From positions 15,249 to 79,248 of the forward strand of contig JAYZLP010000020.1 in the NCBI GenBank assembly GCA_036154155.1: 64,000 bases of DNA, written 5' to 3'. The stretch comes from MGIIb-O5 sp036154155 (GTDB lineage Archaea; Thermoplasmatota; Poseidoniia; Poseidoniales; Thalassarchaeaceae). Position numbers and translations under genes: made by a program. The stretch's first letter is position 1; each line of letters begins with the position of its first letter. Of the stretch, positions 17,128 through 26,212 are shown one piece after another. The notes under the pieces are model-generated. The model was not told the origin of the DNA. It saw only the letters and a list, made by a program, of their open reading frames with translations, and made no database searches.

Positions 17128-18630
17128 ATGTGCGGGATCGTCGGAATTATTGGACATCCCAATTCACAAGTAGCTCCTTCTCTGTACGACGGTCTTCTTG
17201 TTCTGCAGCACAGGGGCCAAGACGCTGCAGGAATTGTGACAAGCGATTCGCATAACATTTGTCACCGTAGGGCCAACGGCCTGGTCCGAGATGTTTTCCG
17301 TGCCAAGCACTCAGAGGCATTACTTGGATCCATGGGGTTGGGGCATGTCCGATATCCAACCGCAGGCTCCAACTCAGTTTCAGAGGCACAGCCATTCTAC
17401 ACCAACACGCCGTTCGGAGTCAGCCTCGCACACAATGGGAATCTCAACAACACTCAAGACATCATATCCAGCCTTCTCGAGTACGACCATAGGAGAATCA
17501 ATACAAGTTCAGACTCGGAGGCATTGTTGAATCTGTTCGCTGCCGAAATTCAAAGATCTCTGAACGGAAACCCAGGAGGTATTGATTCACTTTCTGAAGA
17601 CGATATTTTCAGGGCGGTAGAAAGGGTGCATCTCAGGGCCGAGGGAAGTTATAGCGTAGTCACAATGATCACAGGTTGGGGAATCGTTGCGTTCAGAGAC
17701 CCGAATGGAATCAGGCCTCTTTGCATAGGAAGTAATGTTGTGGATGGTTTCACCGAGAGAGTCATCGCCTCTGAGAGTGTGGTTTGCAAAGCCATTGGAT
17801 TCGAACATGATGGAGACGTCTCACCGGGTGAAGCTGTTGTTGTGAGAATGAACGGGCAGATGTCCAGAAAGGTTTGCTCAAAGGAAGTTGACCATCATCC
17901 TTGTATCTTCGAGCATGTGTATTTCGCTAGGCCAGACTCCGTTCTTGATGGCATCTCTGTTCATTCCTCAAGACTCAGGATGGGGGCCTCATTGGCTAGG
18001 AAAATTTCCTCCGAATTCCCCGACCATGCAATCGATGCCGTGATTCCTGTGCCAGACAGCGGGAGGATCGCTGCACTTGACCTGGCTAGGGAGCTTGGGG
18101 TCCCCTATAGGGAGGGCTTCGTAAAGAACAGGTACATAGGAAGGACATTCATAATGCCCGGTCAGACCATTAGGAAGGACTCCGTTAGGAAGAAACTCAA
18201 TACTATCGAGGACGAGTTCCAAGGAAAAACCGTACTAATCGTTGATGACAGTATTGTGAGGGGGAACACATCAAGGAGAATCGTAAACATGGCAAGAGAG
18301 GCAGGCGCTTCAAGGGTTTACTTCGCATCCTGCTCTCCTCCGATTGTCCATCCAAATGTGTATGGTATTGACATGCCAGCCAAATCAGAGTATGTCGCAT
18401 TTGATCGTTCCGTGGAAGAAATATGTGAGGCAATAGGGGCAGATTGGCTAGTCTACCAAGAATTACAGGATTTAGTCAAGGCCTGTCTTGGGGATAACTC
18501 AGAAGGGCCAGCGAATTTCGACTGTTCGTGTTTTGATGGGGTCTACGTGACGGGAGGGATCACAGAAGAGTACCTAGAAAGAATTGAGGGGCTCAGGAAC
18601 GACTCTGCGAAGAACAAGGCGCCCGTCTGA
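17128..18630 (+). CDS. purF: Amidophosphoribosyltransferase
   Basis: A 500-residue enzyme for the first step of purine synthesis, making phosphoribosylamine from PRPP and glutamine. It opens with MCGIVGI, so Cys2 becomes the N-terminal glutaminase nucleophile once Met is removed. The PRPP-binding motif VLIVDDSIVRGNTS lies near residue 370, and the C-terminal FDGVYVTGG is typical. Cysteines near the end (NFDCSCF) could help hold an Fe-S cluster as in the Bacillus enzyme. purE and guaA subunit B lie at 61 kb. Confidence 0.95.
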   Translation: MCGIVGIIGHPNSQVAPSLYDGLLVLQHRGQDAAGIVTSDSHNICHRRANGLVRDVFRAKHSEALLGSMGLGHVRYPTAGSNSVSEAQPFYTNTPFGVSLAHNGNLNNTQDIISSLLEYDHRRINTSSDSEALLNLFAAEIQRSLNGNPGGIDSLSEDDIFRAVERVHLRAEGSYSVVTMITGWGIVAFRDPNGIRPLCIGSNVVDGFTERVIASESVVCKAIGFEHDGDVSPGEAVVVRMNGQMSRKVCSKEVDHHPCIFEHVYFARPDSVLDGISVHSSRLRMGASLARKISSEFPDHAIDAVIPVPDSGRIAALDLARELGVPYREGFVKNRYIGRTFIMPGQTIRKDSVRKKLNTIEDEFQGKTVLIVDDSIVRGNTSRRIVNMAREAGASRVYFASCSPPIVHPNVYGIDMPAKSEYVAFDRSVEEICEAIGADWLVYQELQDLVKACLGDNSEGPANFDCSCFDGVYVTGGITEEYLERIEGLRNDSAKNKAPV

Positions 18631-18676
18631 GCAGGCATTCGCCAAGATGAAGTCATGAGGTCCCTTCACGACAATT

Positions 18677-20173
18677 ATGCAGCCGACAATCGAGCCAACC
18701 GCGTCGGTACAAATCGATGAATATCCGAGAAGTTGGTGCTCATCTAAAGAGTCAATTTTCTGCGTCGGCTTTGAATCCGGGAGAATTTGCCATTTCGACT
18801 CTTTTGGGGATTTACTCGAGGAGTCATCCATTGAAGGATCAGTAATCGGATTGGTTGCACTGGATGGCAGTATTATCGCCGCATCTAGCACCAATGGGCT
18901 ATTTTCGCTTGGGGAAATTGTTTGGAATCTGGATATGGAGTCGGGTTGCGAATATATTTCGCCCTCTGAGGTTGGTGTATTCGCCATTGATGGTTCTGAC
19001 AATATCCTACACGTTTCATCGAAAGGGGAGGTTCTGTGTAGCAAGAAGATTGGGCCCGTAGATGTAATCCAATCATCAGATAACGGCCTCCATATTGGCC
19101 TGGGGTTGGGTGACGGGAGGCTCATAATTCTCGATAATGAACTCAATACCCTGTTTGAATCACACCCTGCGGCTGATGATGTTGAAACAGTATCGTGCAT
19201 CCAATTCAGGCCCGATGGGACATTGCTGGTTGGGAGGAACTCACTTGGAATGACCGTAGATGATCGTCCAGAAAACAGATTGGAATGTTGGAGTCCGGTA
19301 GAGGGGCTCATCAATACTTCAGAGATGCCATCCAAACCAACCTCACTTTGTGTTACTGAGGAAGGTGTAGTGGTGGGCTGCTTCGATGGACAATTAATTG
19401 ACATGAAAGTGGGGGTTGAAGGCCATCGAAAGATTTCCCAGATGGCCTACATGATTAGCGACATTCTACGTTGGGGCGGCGAATTTCTGGTTTCCTATTG
19501 GTTTGAGACCTCGAGGATTTCTCCAGAGGGCAATGTGGCATGGCAATTTGAGCATCATGGTGTTGTCGAGGGATTAATGCCTATTCCAAATGGATTGATA
19601 GCGATATTTGGAGATGACAAGAAGTCTAGAGGCCCATCGCCAATTTACTTAGTCGACCCCGATTCATCTCCAATAGTACAGAACGGTGGCGAGTTAATGG
19701 AGCCAGACTTTGACTCGATCGGAAATGAATTTTCTGGAGGCCTTACGGAGGATGAGTTGGACATGGCCTCACAGAGGCAAGATTTCTCTAATCAAGGTGA
19801 AATCCTAATCGAAACCCTGAACGAGGAAATCGAGATGAAACTCGACGGGGAGTCTGTTGAGGTGGATGTTTTGACTGATTTGATTGAGTCGGCCAAGTCT
19901 CTCAATATACCTCCCGTTGCAGATGCAGGTGATGACATGACAATCGACTCGGATGAGGGCGGAAAGGCAACAGTACTCCTGGACGGATCTAGGTCATATG
20001 ACCCCGACGGTAAGATTTCGGAGTGGCTATGGAAAGACAGGAATGGTGAGGAAATTGGCAATACTCCTCAATTGAGAGCCAGGATCTCAAAGGGTGTTCA
20101 CAACTTCACTTTGCTTGTAATCGATGATGGAGGGGCCCAATCTAGTGCCAGCATCACAATACAAGTTAGATAG
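18677..20173 (+). CDS. Beta-propeller-like protein with C-terminal PKD domain
   Basis: A 498-residue protein. Residues 1 to about 345 are irregular 40-50-residue beta repeats of a WD40/PQQ-like propeller (recurring GxIIxxS, GxLL and WxxxG patterns). Residues about 350-410 are acidic and helical. Residues about 412-498 form a PKD domain (PPVADAGDDMTI, then SYDPDGKISEWLW). There is no signal peptide or TM helix, although PKD domains are usually exported, so the location is uncertain. It ends one base before the stop codon of convergent etfA. The specific function is unknown. Confidence 0.65.
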   Translation: MQPTIEPTASVQIDEYPRSWCSSKESIFCVGFESGRICHFDSFGDLLEESSIEGSVIGLVALDGSIIAASSTNGLFSLGEIVWNLDMESGCEYISPSEVGVFAIDGSDNILHVSSKGEVLCSKKIGPVDVIQSSDNGLHIGLGLGDGRLIILDNELNTLFESHPAADDVETVSCIQFRPDGTLLVGRNSLGMTVDDRPENRLECWSPVEGLINTSEMPSKPTSLCVTEEGVVVGCFDGQLIDMKVGVEGHRKISQMAYMISDILRWGGEFLVSYWFETSRISPEGNVAWQFEHHGVVEGLMPIPNGLIAIFGDDKKSRGPSPIYLVDPDSSPIVQNGGELMEPDFDSIGNEFSGGLTEDELDMASQRQDFSNQGEILIETLNEEIEMKLDGESVEVDVLTDLIESAKSLNIPPVADAGDDMTIDSDEGGKATVLLDGSRSYDPDGKISEWLWKDRNGEEIGNTPQLRARISKGVHNFTLLVIDDGGAQSSASITIQVR

Positions 20174-21091
20174 CTACAATTTGCCGAACTCGTCCCTCAG
20201 GGCAGGAAGTGCTTCCTCCCAAGTAGAGACTATGCCATAGTCAGCCACACTGAAGATAGGGGCATCTGGGTCCTTGTTGATGGCAACAATGTACTTGCTA
20301 GAGCGCATTCCCGCCAAGTGCTGAATTGCACCGCTGATTCCTACTGCTATGTACAGGCTCGGATTCACGGTCTTACCTGTCTGACCAACTTGCATATCGT
20401 GGGGAATATCGTCCCAAGTGTCGACCGCCGCCCGACTGGCCCCTACCGCAGCACCGACGATATCTGCGATTTCGTACAGGTGAGAGAAGTTCGAAGGGTC
20501 TCCCATCCCCCTGCCTCCAGAAATGATGATGTCAGCTTCAGCGACGTCAAGCCTCTCACTAGCCTTAGCAAGGGCCTCCCTCACCGCCACTCCAACATCA
20601 GATGTATTGTTCACCGTGGAGATGTCAGCATTCCCTCCTGATCCAGAAGCCTCGAATGCGTTCTGCCTAATCGAAATCGCACAAGGGCCCGAAGCAACTG
20701 AGGTCTCTATGGCCTTACCGGAGTAGATCGGCCTCGTGACCCTAATTCCACTTTCAAGTCCGGTAGCATCTTGGATTATTGGAATATTTCTGATTGCGGC
20801 TACTTGAGCTAGAACCTCCCTGCTATGTGCTGATGAGGAGGCCATCACCACTCCCTCGCATAACGGGGAGAGGGCATTTGCCCATGCCCCACTGTCGAAT
20901 GAACCAAAGCACTCCCCTTCGGCCGATATCACCTTCCCCACTCCACTAATTGATGATGCCTCTGTCGCACCTACTCCCCCCGGGCAGATCACGGTCGGTG
21001 TTCCGCCAATCGAACAGGCGGCACCTACCAATTGGGCAGTTACAGGGTGAAGCTCATTTCCAGTTGTTTCAGCTATAATCGTGACTTCCAT
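20174..21091 (-). CDS. etfA: Electron transfer flavoprotein, alpha subunit
   Basis: A 305-residue protein with the C-terminal FAD-binding signature: GRGMGDPSNF, then AVGASRAAVDTW, QVGQTGKTVNPSLYIAVG and SGAIQHLAGM. With EtfB it accepts electrons from acyl-CoA dehydrogenases and passes them towards the quinone pool. A good Shine-Dalgarno (gaggtgg) overlapping the etfB stop decides the ATG at 21091. Operon order is gcdH-like, etfB, etfA, all on the minus strand. Confidence 0.95.
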   Translation of the reverse strand: MEVTIIAETTGNELHPVTAQLVGAACSIGGTPTVICPGGVGATEASSISGVGKVISAEGECFGSFDSGAWANALSPLCEGVVMASSSAHSREVLAQVAAIRNIPIIQDATGLESGIRVTRPIYSGKAIETSVASGPCAISIRQNAFEASGSGGNADISTVNNTSDVGVAVREALAKASERLDVAEADIIISGGRGMGDPSNFSHLYEIADIVGAAVGASRAAVDTWDDIPHDMQVGQTGKTVNPSLYIAVGISGAIQHLAGMRSSKYIVAINKDPDAPIFSVADYGIVSTWEEALPALRDEFGKL

Positions 21092-21100
21092 TTTTCCACC

Positions 21101-21859
21101 TCAGATAACATTGGCCTCATCCCTCAACTTGGAAACCACAGTCGGAACAGAGGCTGCACCCTCGAATTTCTGCCCCGGGGGTTTCTCAGCGGGTGCAGAG
21201 TGAGACTCCAGTGAAACTCTGGAACCCTCCATGGTCACGCCAAGATCGGCCGGTGTCAGCGACTCGACGGCCTTCTTTTTCGCCATCATTATTCCTCTGA
21301 CATTTGGCCTCCTCATCTCTGTTGCCGCTTTGTCGAAGGCGAATAGGCATGGCTTGGAAACAGAAACCTTCTCGTTGCCCGAAGGACTTGTCCTCATTGC
21401 TACGAATCCATCGCCCTCCATGGAAACCTCGGAAACCATTCCAACGCATGTGAAGCCGAGGATGCTAGCAACACCTGGGCCGGTAGACCCTGAATTGGTA
21501 TCGGCGGCCTGCTTGCCGCAGAGAACAACTTCAGCGCCTGTTTTTCTAATTGCGGAGGCAAGCAGATTCTGCACATTGGAACTGTCCATGCCGGAATCAT
21601 CAGAGACAATGTGAACTAGTGAATCAGCACCAACTGCCGCAGCATCGGTAAGTATCTTGGAAGCCCTAGCAGGTCCGCATGTGATTGCGACCAAGTCCCC
21701 ACCTCCCCCTTCTTTCAGTTGGAGTGCATACTCGAGGGCATATTCGTCATATGGGCTCATTGACCACTTGCTCACTGCGCCCTCGTCCACCCTTCCTCCG
21801 GAGACGGTGATTTTAGCGGTAGTATCTGGAACCTGCTTTAGTAGAACTGCTATTGTCAT
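21101..21859 (-). CDS. etfB: Electron transfer flavoprotein, beta subunit
   Basis: A 252-residue protein. The N-terminus MTIAVLLKQVPDTTA and the segment GKQAADTNSGSTGPGVASIL (AMP-binding side) are typical EtfB. I start it at ATG 21859; the frame upstream to 21916 has no family similarity. Its partner etfA follows 9 bases later, and a glutaryl-CoA dehydrogenase-like gene lies 74 bases upstream, its probable electron donor. Confidence 0.95.
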   Translation of the reverse strand: MTIAVLLKQVPDTTAKITVSGGRVDEGAVSKWSMSPYDEYALEYALQLKEGGGGDLVAITCGPARASKILTDAAAVGADSLVHIVSDDSGMDSSNVQNLLASAIRKTGAEVVLCGKQAADTNSGSTGPGVASILGFTCVGMVSEVSMEGDGFVAMRTSPSGNEKVSVSKPCLFAFDKAATEMRRPNVRGIMMAKKKAVESLTPADLGVTMEGSRVSLESHSAPAEKPPGQKFEGAASVPTVVSKLRDEANVI

Positions 21860-21933
21860 GATATCCCTACAGGCCGGACGACTGCCGCTCCCTCTATCAA
21901 GATTCACCCTTAGCAATTTCAGTCCCTATTCGA

Positions 21934-23109
21934 CTATTCCAGGGTGCGTGTGAATGCCTGGATTCCTGTGATGTGCCTGCCAAGTATGAGATTGTGGATA
22001 TCATGGGTCCCCTCGTAGGTCTTCACCGACTCCAAATTTGCCATGTGCCTCATCACTGGGTACTCGTCAAGTATCCCATTTGCACCGTGAATATCCCTAG
22101 CGGCACGCGCAATCTCTAGAGCTATGTCGACATTGTTCATCTTCGCAAGGGAGATATGCTCGGGAATCCATGTTCCAGCATCCTTCTTCTGTGAAAGGTG
22201 GTAGGCTAGAAGTTGGGCCTTGGTAATTTCCCTAAGCATCCACGAGAGTTTGTTCTGCACTAATTGGTACGACGCGATCGGGTAATCGAATTGGATTCTG
22301 CTCAGAGAATACTCCTTTGCAGAGTCAAAGCACGCCTGTGCAGCCCCTATAGCGCCCCATGAGATTCCATACCTAGCATTGTTTAGGCAGGAAAACGGGC
22401 CCCTTAGCCCCTTAACACCAGGAAGGATCCTGTCCTTGGGAATTTTGCAGTCCTGGAAAACAAGTTCGCTGGTGACCGATGCCTTCAGCGAGTGCTTCCC
22501 CTTCATTTCAGGAGCTGTGAAACCTTCATCGCCTTGCTCAACGATGAATCCTCTGATTACTCCGTCTAGTTTGGCCCAAACGACTGCAATCTGGGCTATG
22601 GTGCCGTTAGTAATCCACATCTTCGCCCCATTCAGGAGGTAATGGTCACCCATGTCCTCGGCTCTGGTAATCATATCGCCAGGATTTGATCCATAGTCTG
22701 GCTCAGTCAGGCCGAAGCACCCAATCCACTCTCCGCTGGCCATCTTTGGGAGGTAGTGATTTTTCTGCTCCTCCGAGCCAAAATCCCAAATTGGGTACAT
22801 GGCAAGAGAGCCCTGCACGGATGCGAATGAACGAAGTCCACTATCCCCCCTCTCAAGCTCCCTGCAAATTACACCGTATGCAGTGTATGACAGTCCGGGG
22901 CAGCCGTAACCCTTCAGGGGGGCCCCAAGGACTCCCATATTGCCCAATTCAACCCTCCACTCATCAGGGAATACTCCGTCCCTGCAGGCCTGCTCAATCT
23001 TGGGCAAGACTTCGTTGTCGACGAAGTCTCTGACCATGTCCCTAACCATCCTCTCTTCCTCTGTCAACAGCGAGTCAACGTCGTAGAAGTCTAGGGCGTC
23101 GTATGGCAT
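21934..23109 (-). CDS. gcdH: Acyl-CoA dehydrogenase, glutaryl-CoA dehydrogenase-like
   Basis: A 391-residue flavoprotein. Several stretches match glutaryl-CoA dehydrogenases: FASVQGSLAMYPI, GCFGLTEPDYGSNPGDM and the C-terminal TYEGTHDIHNLILGR, whose Glu366 is the catalytic base. The family oxidises and decarboxylates glutaryl-CoA to crotonyl-CoA in lysine and tryptophan breakdown. Substrate assignment rests on similarity alone. It is upstream of etfBA, an arrangement that supports electron transfer to ETF. Confidence 0.85.
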   Translation of the reverse strand: MPYDALDFYDVDSLLTEEERMVRDMVRDFVDNEVLPKIEQACRDGVFPDEWRVELGNMGVLGAPLKGYGCPGLSYTAYGVICRELERGDSGLRSFASVQGSLAMYPIWDFGSEEQKNHYLPKMASGEWIGCFGLTEPDYGSNPGDMITRAEDMGDHYLLNGAKMWITNGTIAQIAVVWAKLDGVIRGFIVEQGDEGFTAPEMKGKHSLKASVTSELVFQDCKIPKDRILPGVKGLRGPFSCLNNARYGISWGAIGAAQACFDSAKEYSLSRIQFDYPIASYQLVQNKLSWMLREITKAQLLAYHLSQKKDAGTWIPEHISLAKMNNVDIALEIARAARDIHGANGILDEYPVMRHMANLESVKTYEGTHDIHNLILGRHITGIQAFTRTLE

Positions 23110-23166
23110 GTTCTCGTCTCTTTGCGAAGGCGGTTACCTCATCAAGGTATGGCAGTGAGAGTGCCC

Positions 23167-24390
23167 CTACTTCCTACCCCTTCTTCTACGCCTAGAGTCC
23201 CTCTTTGAGAACTCCTTCTCTTCCTCAGAGCCAATCTTCATGGTGACCCAGTGACTAAGCTCCGGGGACATGGACATCAATATACTGAGTACCACTCCAA
23301 AGATAACTAGGGGAAAAACAATCATGATGACTAGCCCCATCAATCCATCTACCCATGAATCCTCCGATGGCGGATGAAAGCTCAAGATCGTCCCCCTGTC
23401 GGTAAGAATCCAGCCGCTGTCCCTGTCAGTCGCCCACGTTGCAACCACCCTTTCTCCTGAGACAGTTGAGTCAAATTCAACCACATCAGAGTTCTCTAGC
23501 CAGGGGAAGGAAGCATTCAGTCCTGCATCGTGCTCAACTAGAGAGAATGGAGTTAACAGGATCATTGACCTATCTCCATGTTGACTTTCGATGCCCGTGA
23601 ACACCCCCCCCACTCCCGAAATCTCGCTAATGCTGACTTTGGAGGAGGAAGGATTAGCTGCATCCAGATCAACCATCCCTATCGCATCTCCAGAGGTAAA
23701 CACGCAAACGTCAGTTGTAATCGGGCACACCATTCCATTCCAGGGGTATATTCCGCCTCCTACCCAGTGTACAGCGTGATCCCTGTCGATAATTGCAATC
23801 CCGTCATAAGTCGTCCCAACCACGCAAAGTAGAATTTCTCCGTGGCATTCTATCTCTGTAATCTCACTCCCTGTCCCAAGCCCCTCAAGGACATGAACCT
23901 CTGCACCCCCATCACTGGAGGCTCGCATCCTCCAGATTGTTCCGTCGTCCGATCCCACGTAAGCCCAAGAACCACCTTGGTTCCAAGCGACGGCAGTAAG
24001 TGAGGAGTCATCGAATTCTTCATGCCCCCCCGCATCAGTTACAGAGTGGTCATCTGCGGCGTACCTGAGAACTACTCCATCCTCACCAACGATTAGTGCA
24101 GTAAGCCCACCTGGGTGGTAGTCAGCGTCGTTGAGCGCAGACTCCCCGGTCACGGGCATAGGTACCTGAATCGATGGGTCCGCGGCATTGATCATTTTCA
24201 TTATCGACTCTTCGCCATAAGCAAGTACCCAACTACCAGCAGGATCCAGAGTCGCGCCATTCAGTCCTAGGTCAGTTGAAGATAGGCTGTCCATCTCATC
24301 CAGCACTACTGCGGACTCTGCGTGCACTGATGCGGTGGAAAATAAGGTAGCAGAAAGCAATGCCAATATCAAGAACGCCGCTCGTGCCAC
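23167..24390 (-). CDS. Membrane-anchored secreted beta-propeller-like protein
   Basis: A 407-residue protein. It has a Sec signal peptide (about 1-24, cut after VHA), then about 320 residues of WD40-like beta repeats (patterns such as GSWAYVGSDDGTIWRM and GEILLCVVGTT). One TM helix at about 350-375 and a basic cytoplasmic tail (RRRRRGRK) end the protein. The propeller therefore faces outside. No catalytic motif is recognised. It resembles in layout the cytoplasmic propeller at 18.7 kb, but without PKD. Confidence 0.7.
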   Translation of the reverse strand: MARAAFLILALLSATLFSTASVHAESAVVLDEMDSLSSTDLGLNGATLDPAGSWVLAYGEESIMKMINAADPSIQVPMPVTGESALNDADYHPGGLTALIVGEDGVVLRYAADDHSVTDAGGHEEFDDSSLTAVAWNQGGSWAYVGSDDGTIWRMRASSDGGAEVHVLEGLGTGSEITEIECHGEILLCVVGTTYDGIAIIDRDHAVHWVGGGIYPWNGMVCPITTDVCVFTSGDAIGMVDLDAANPSSSKVSISEISGVGGVFTGIESQHGDRSMILLTPFSLVEHDAGLNASFPWLENSDVVEFDSTVSGERVVATWATDRDSGWILTDRGTILSFHPPSEDSWVDGLMGLVIMIVFPLVIFGVVLSILMSMSPELSHWVTMKIGSEEEKEFSKRDSRRRRRGRK

Positions 24391-24489
24391 AACCCTCCGA
24401 GGCGCAACAATGGTTTAGCCCGTTCGACCGACGACTTCAGGCACCAATGTCACGGCAGATTTGAAGAGTGATTCACCCGGCGCAAACCC

Positions 24490-25002
24490 ATGGAGCGATT
24501 CGACGTCAGACGAGGGGTAATCAAGGAAGTAAGTGGTGAGGGTGGACTTTCCGCCTTAGCGAGAAGGTATTTCGAACAAGTGGAGAGCACAGGTGAGAAC
24601 TCATTCTCCGGCTCCCACGGCATCATGACTTCCATCAATGGTAGCTACGAAGGAAGCGCACTAATGATCGATGTCACCAATGTGCCTCCAAATTTCGATG
24701 ATCCAGAGGAGGTCAAATCCGCAATGGACGCTAGGAAGAGGTGGACGTCATTTCTCGACGAGGCCACTGGTTACAATTCAAAGCAGAGGGGTGACAAGGC
24801 AAAGGAATGGGCCAAAAAGGCATCAAAGGCCAAGTCCGCAATTAGCGCTACCCGACATTTCATCGAGATGGCAGATTCACTCCCACAGGATAAGATTTCA
24901 GAGGCAGAGTCAATTATAGCAGAGATAGAGCAGGCCCTAGAGTCGAACGACAATACGAAAGCGGCCGGGCGCGCTGAGAAGCTAAACAAGATGTTCAATT
25001 AG
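24490..25002 (+). CDS. Conserved archaeal protein, possibly DUF5611-like
   Basis: A 170-residue soluble protein. The first 85 residues are a mixed alpha-beta domain (MERFDVRRGVIKEV...); I associate it loosely with the euryarchaeal DUF5611 family, but not firmly. The rest is helical, Lys/Ala/Glu-rich and probably coiled coil (KAKEWAKKASKAKSAI). It is 8 bases upstream of tyrS and likely co-transcribed. Function unknown. Confidence 0.6.
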   Translation: MERFDVRRGVIKEVSGEGGLSALARRYFEQVESTGENSFSGSHGIMTSINGSYEGSALMIDVTNVPPNFDDPEEVKSAMDARKRWTSFLDEATGYNSKQRGDKAKEWAKKASKAKSAISATRHFIEMADSLPQDKISEAESIIAEIEQALESNDNTKAAGRAEKLNKMFN

Positions 25003-25010
25003 GTGATAAA

Positions 25011-26129
25011 ATGGATGATAAGGATCCCCTATCTAACCTGGACAAGGGATCCCTTGACACCATTCAATCCATGTTCTCCGGCTGTGAGGAAGTAGTGGGC
25101 GTGGAACACGTCGCCTCTGTTCTCTCAGGTGCACCCTCTCACTCGGGGGACGGTCAACTTGTGGCATACATCGGATTGGAACCTAGCGGAAAGGCACATC
25201 TGGGATGGGTCATACTATCGGACACAATTCGCAACCTCCTGGATTCAGATGTCAATGTGATTGTTCTCCTAGCAGATTGGCATGCTTGGGTGAATGACAA
25301 ATTTGACAGGGATATGGAGAAGATTTCATTGGCCGGAGATTACATGACAGAGGTCTTCAGGGTCTTACTGGGGAACCCTCCAGAGGGAGAAGGCCCAGGC
25401 CAGGTTAGATTCATCAGAGCGTCTGAGGTAATGGATTCTGGAAAATATTGGGAGAGGGTTCTCAGATGCTCCAAGAATATGAGCCTGTCAAGGGTCAGAA
25501 GAACGTTCAGCATAATGGGACGGGCAGAGGACTCTTCAGACCACGATCTTTCAGCTTTCTACTACCCAGCCCTCCAGGCAGCCGATATTTTCGAATTGGA
25601 GGTTGACATTGCGTTTGGGGGGATGGACCAGAGAAAGGCACACATGTACATGAGGGAGGTGGCGGATAGGAATCAATGGACAAAGGCCACATGCATACAC
25701 ACCCCCATGCTCTCCGGCCTCAAGGGATCCGGAGGCCGCATGGACTCGTACGATCACAAAATGTCAAAATCCGACCCCAACAATGCTATCCTAATGCATG
25801 ACGACCACGATTCCCTAAGGAAGAAGATGAAGAAGGCATTCCTAGAGGTAGGAAACCCCTCCTCAGCGGTCTTCGAGATGGTCGAGCATGTAATTTTACC
25901 CCGACTCGGAAAGATCAAGGTAACTCCCGACCCAAAATATGGCGAACCATCCGAGTTCAGTGATTTGGACTCATTCACAGACGCCGTCTCCAACGGCTCA
26001 GTTCATCCACTGGATGCAAAAATGGCAGTTGCCGACGGACTATCCGAGGTTCTATCCCCGGTATCCGAGCACTTCTCATCTAGATCAGAGCTCATGTCAG
26101 CGATAAATTCCATAACCGGCCCTCAGTAG
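25011..26129 (+). CDS. tyrS: Tyrosyl-tRNA synthetase (archaeal/eukaryotic type)
   Basis: A 372-residue class I synthetase. The HIGH-type motif reads PSGKAHLGW near residues 58-66, and the KMSKS loop is intact (HKMSKSDPNNAI). YYPALQAADIF and the GGMDQRKAHM segment are typical of archaeal and eukaryotic TyrRS; the bacterial C-terminal S4 domain is absent as expected. A Shine-Dalgarno (aggtgat) precedes the ATG and overlaps the upstream stop. Confidence 0.95.
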   Translation: MDDKDPLSNLDKGSLDTIQSMFSGCEEVVGVEHVASVLSGAPSHSGDGQLVAYIGLEPSGKAHLGWVILSDTIRNLLDSDVNVIVLLADWHAWVNDKFDRDMEKISLAGDYMTEVFRVLLGNPPEGEGPGQVRFIRASEVMDSGKYWERVLRCSKNMSLSRVRRTFSIMGRAEDSSDHDLSAFYYPALQAADIFELEVDIAFGGMDQRKAHMYMREVADRNQWTKATCIHTPMLSGLKGSGGRMDSYDHKMSKSDPNNAILMHDDHDSLRKKMKKAFLEVGNPSSAVFEMVEHVILPRLGKIKVTPDPKYGEPSEFSDLDSFTDAVSNGSVHPLDAKMAVADGLSEVLSPVSEHFSSRSELMSAINSITGPQ

Positions 26130-26212
26130 TCCATTGGAATATTGACTTCGTGAATATTTCTCCGGGGCAGGTATCATAACCCCCTCGTCGCCGGGCGGGG
26201 ACGAGGGAAACT

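Noticed and set aside
18574..19404. 276-residue minus-strand frame over purF end and the propeller gene
   Set aside because: Ser/Pro-rich, antisense to purF, no start context.
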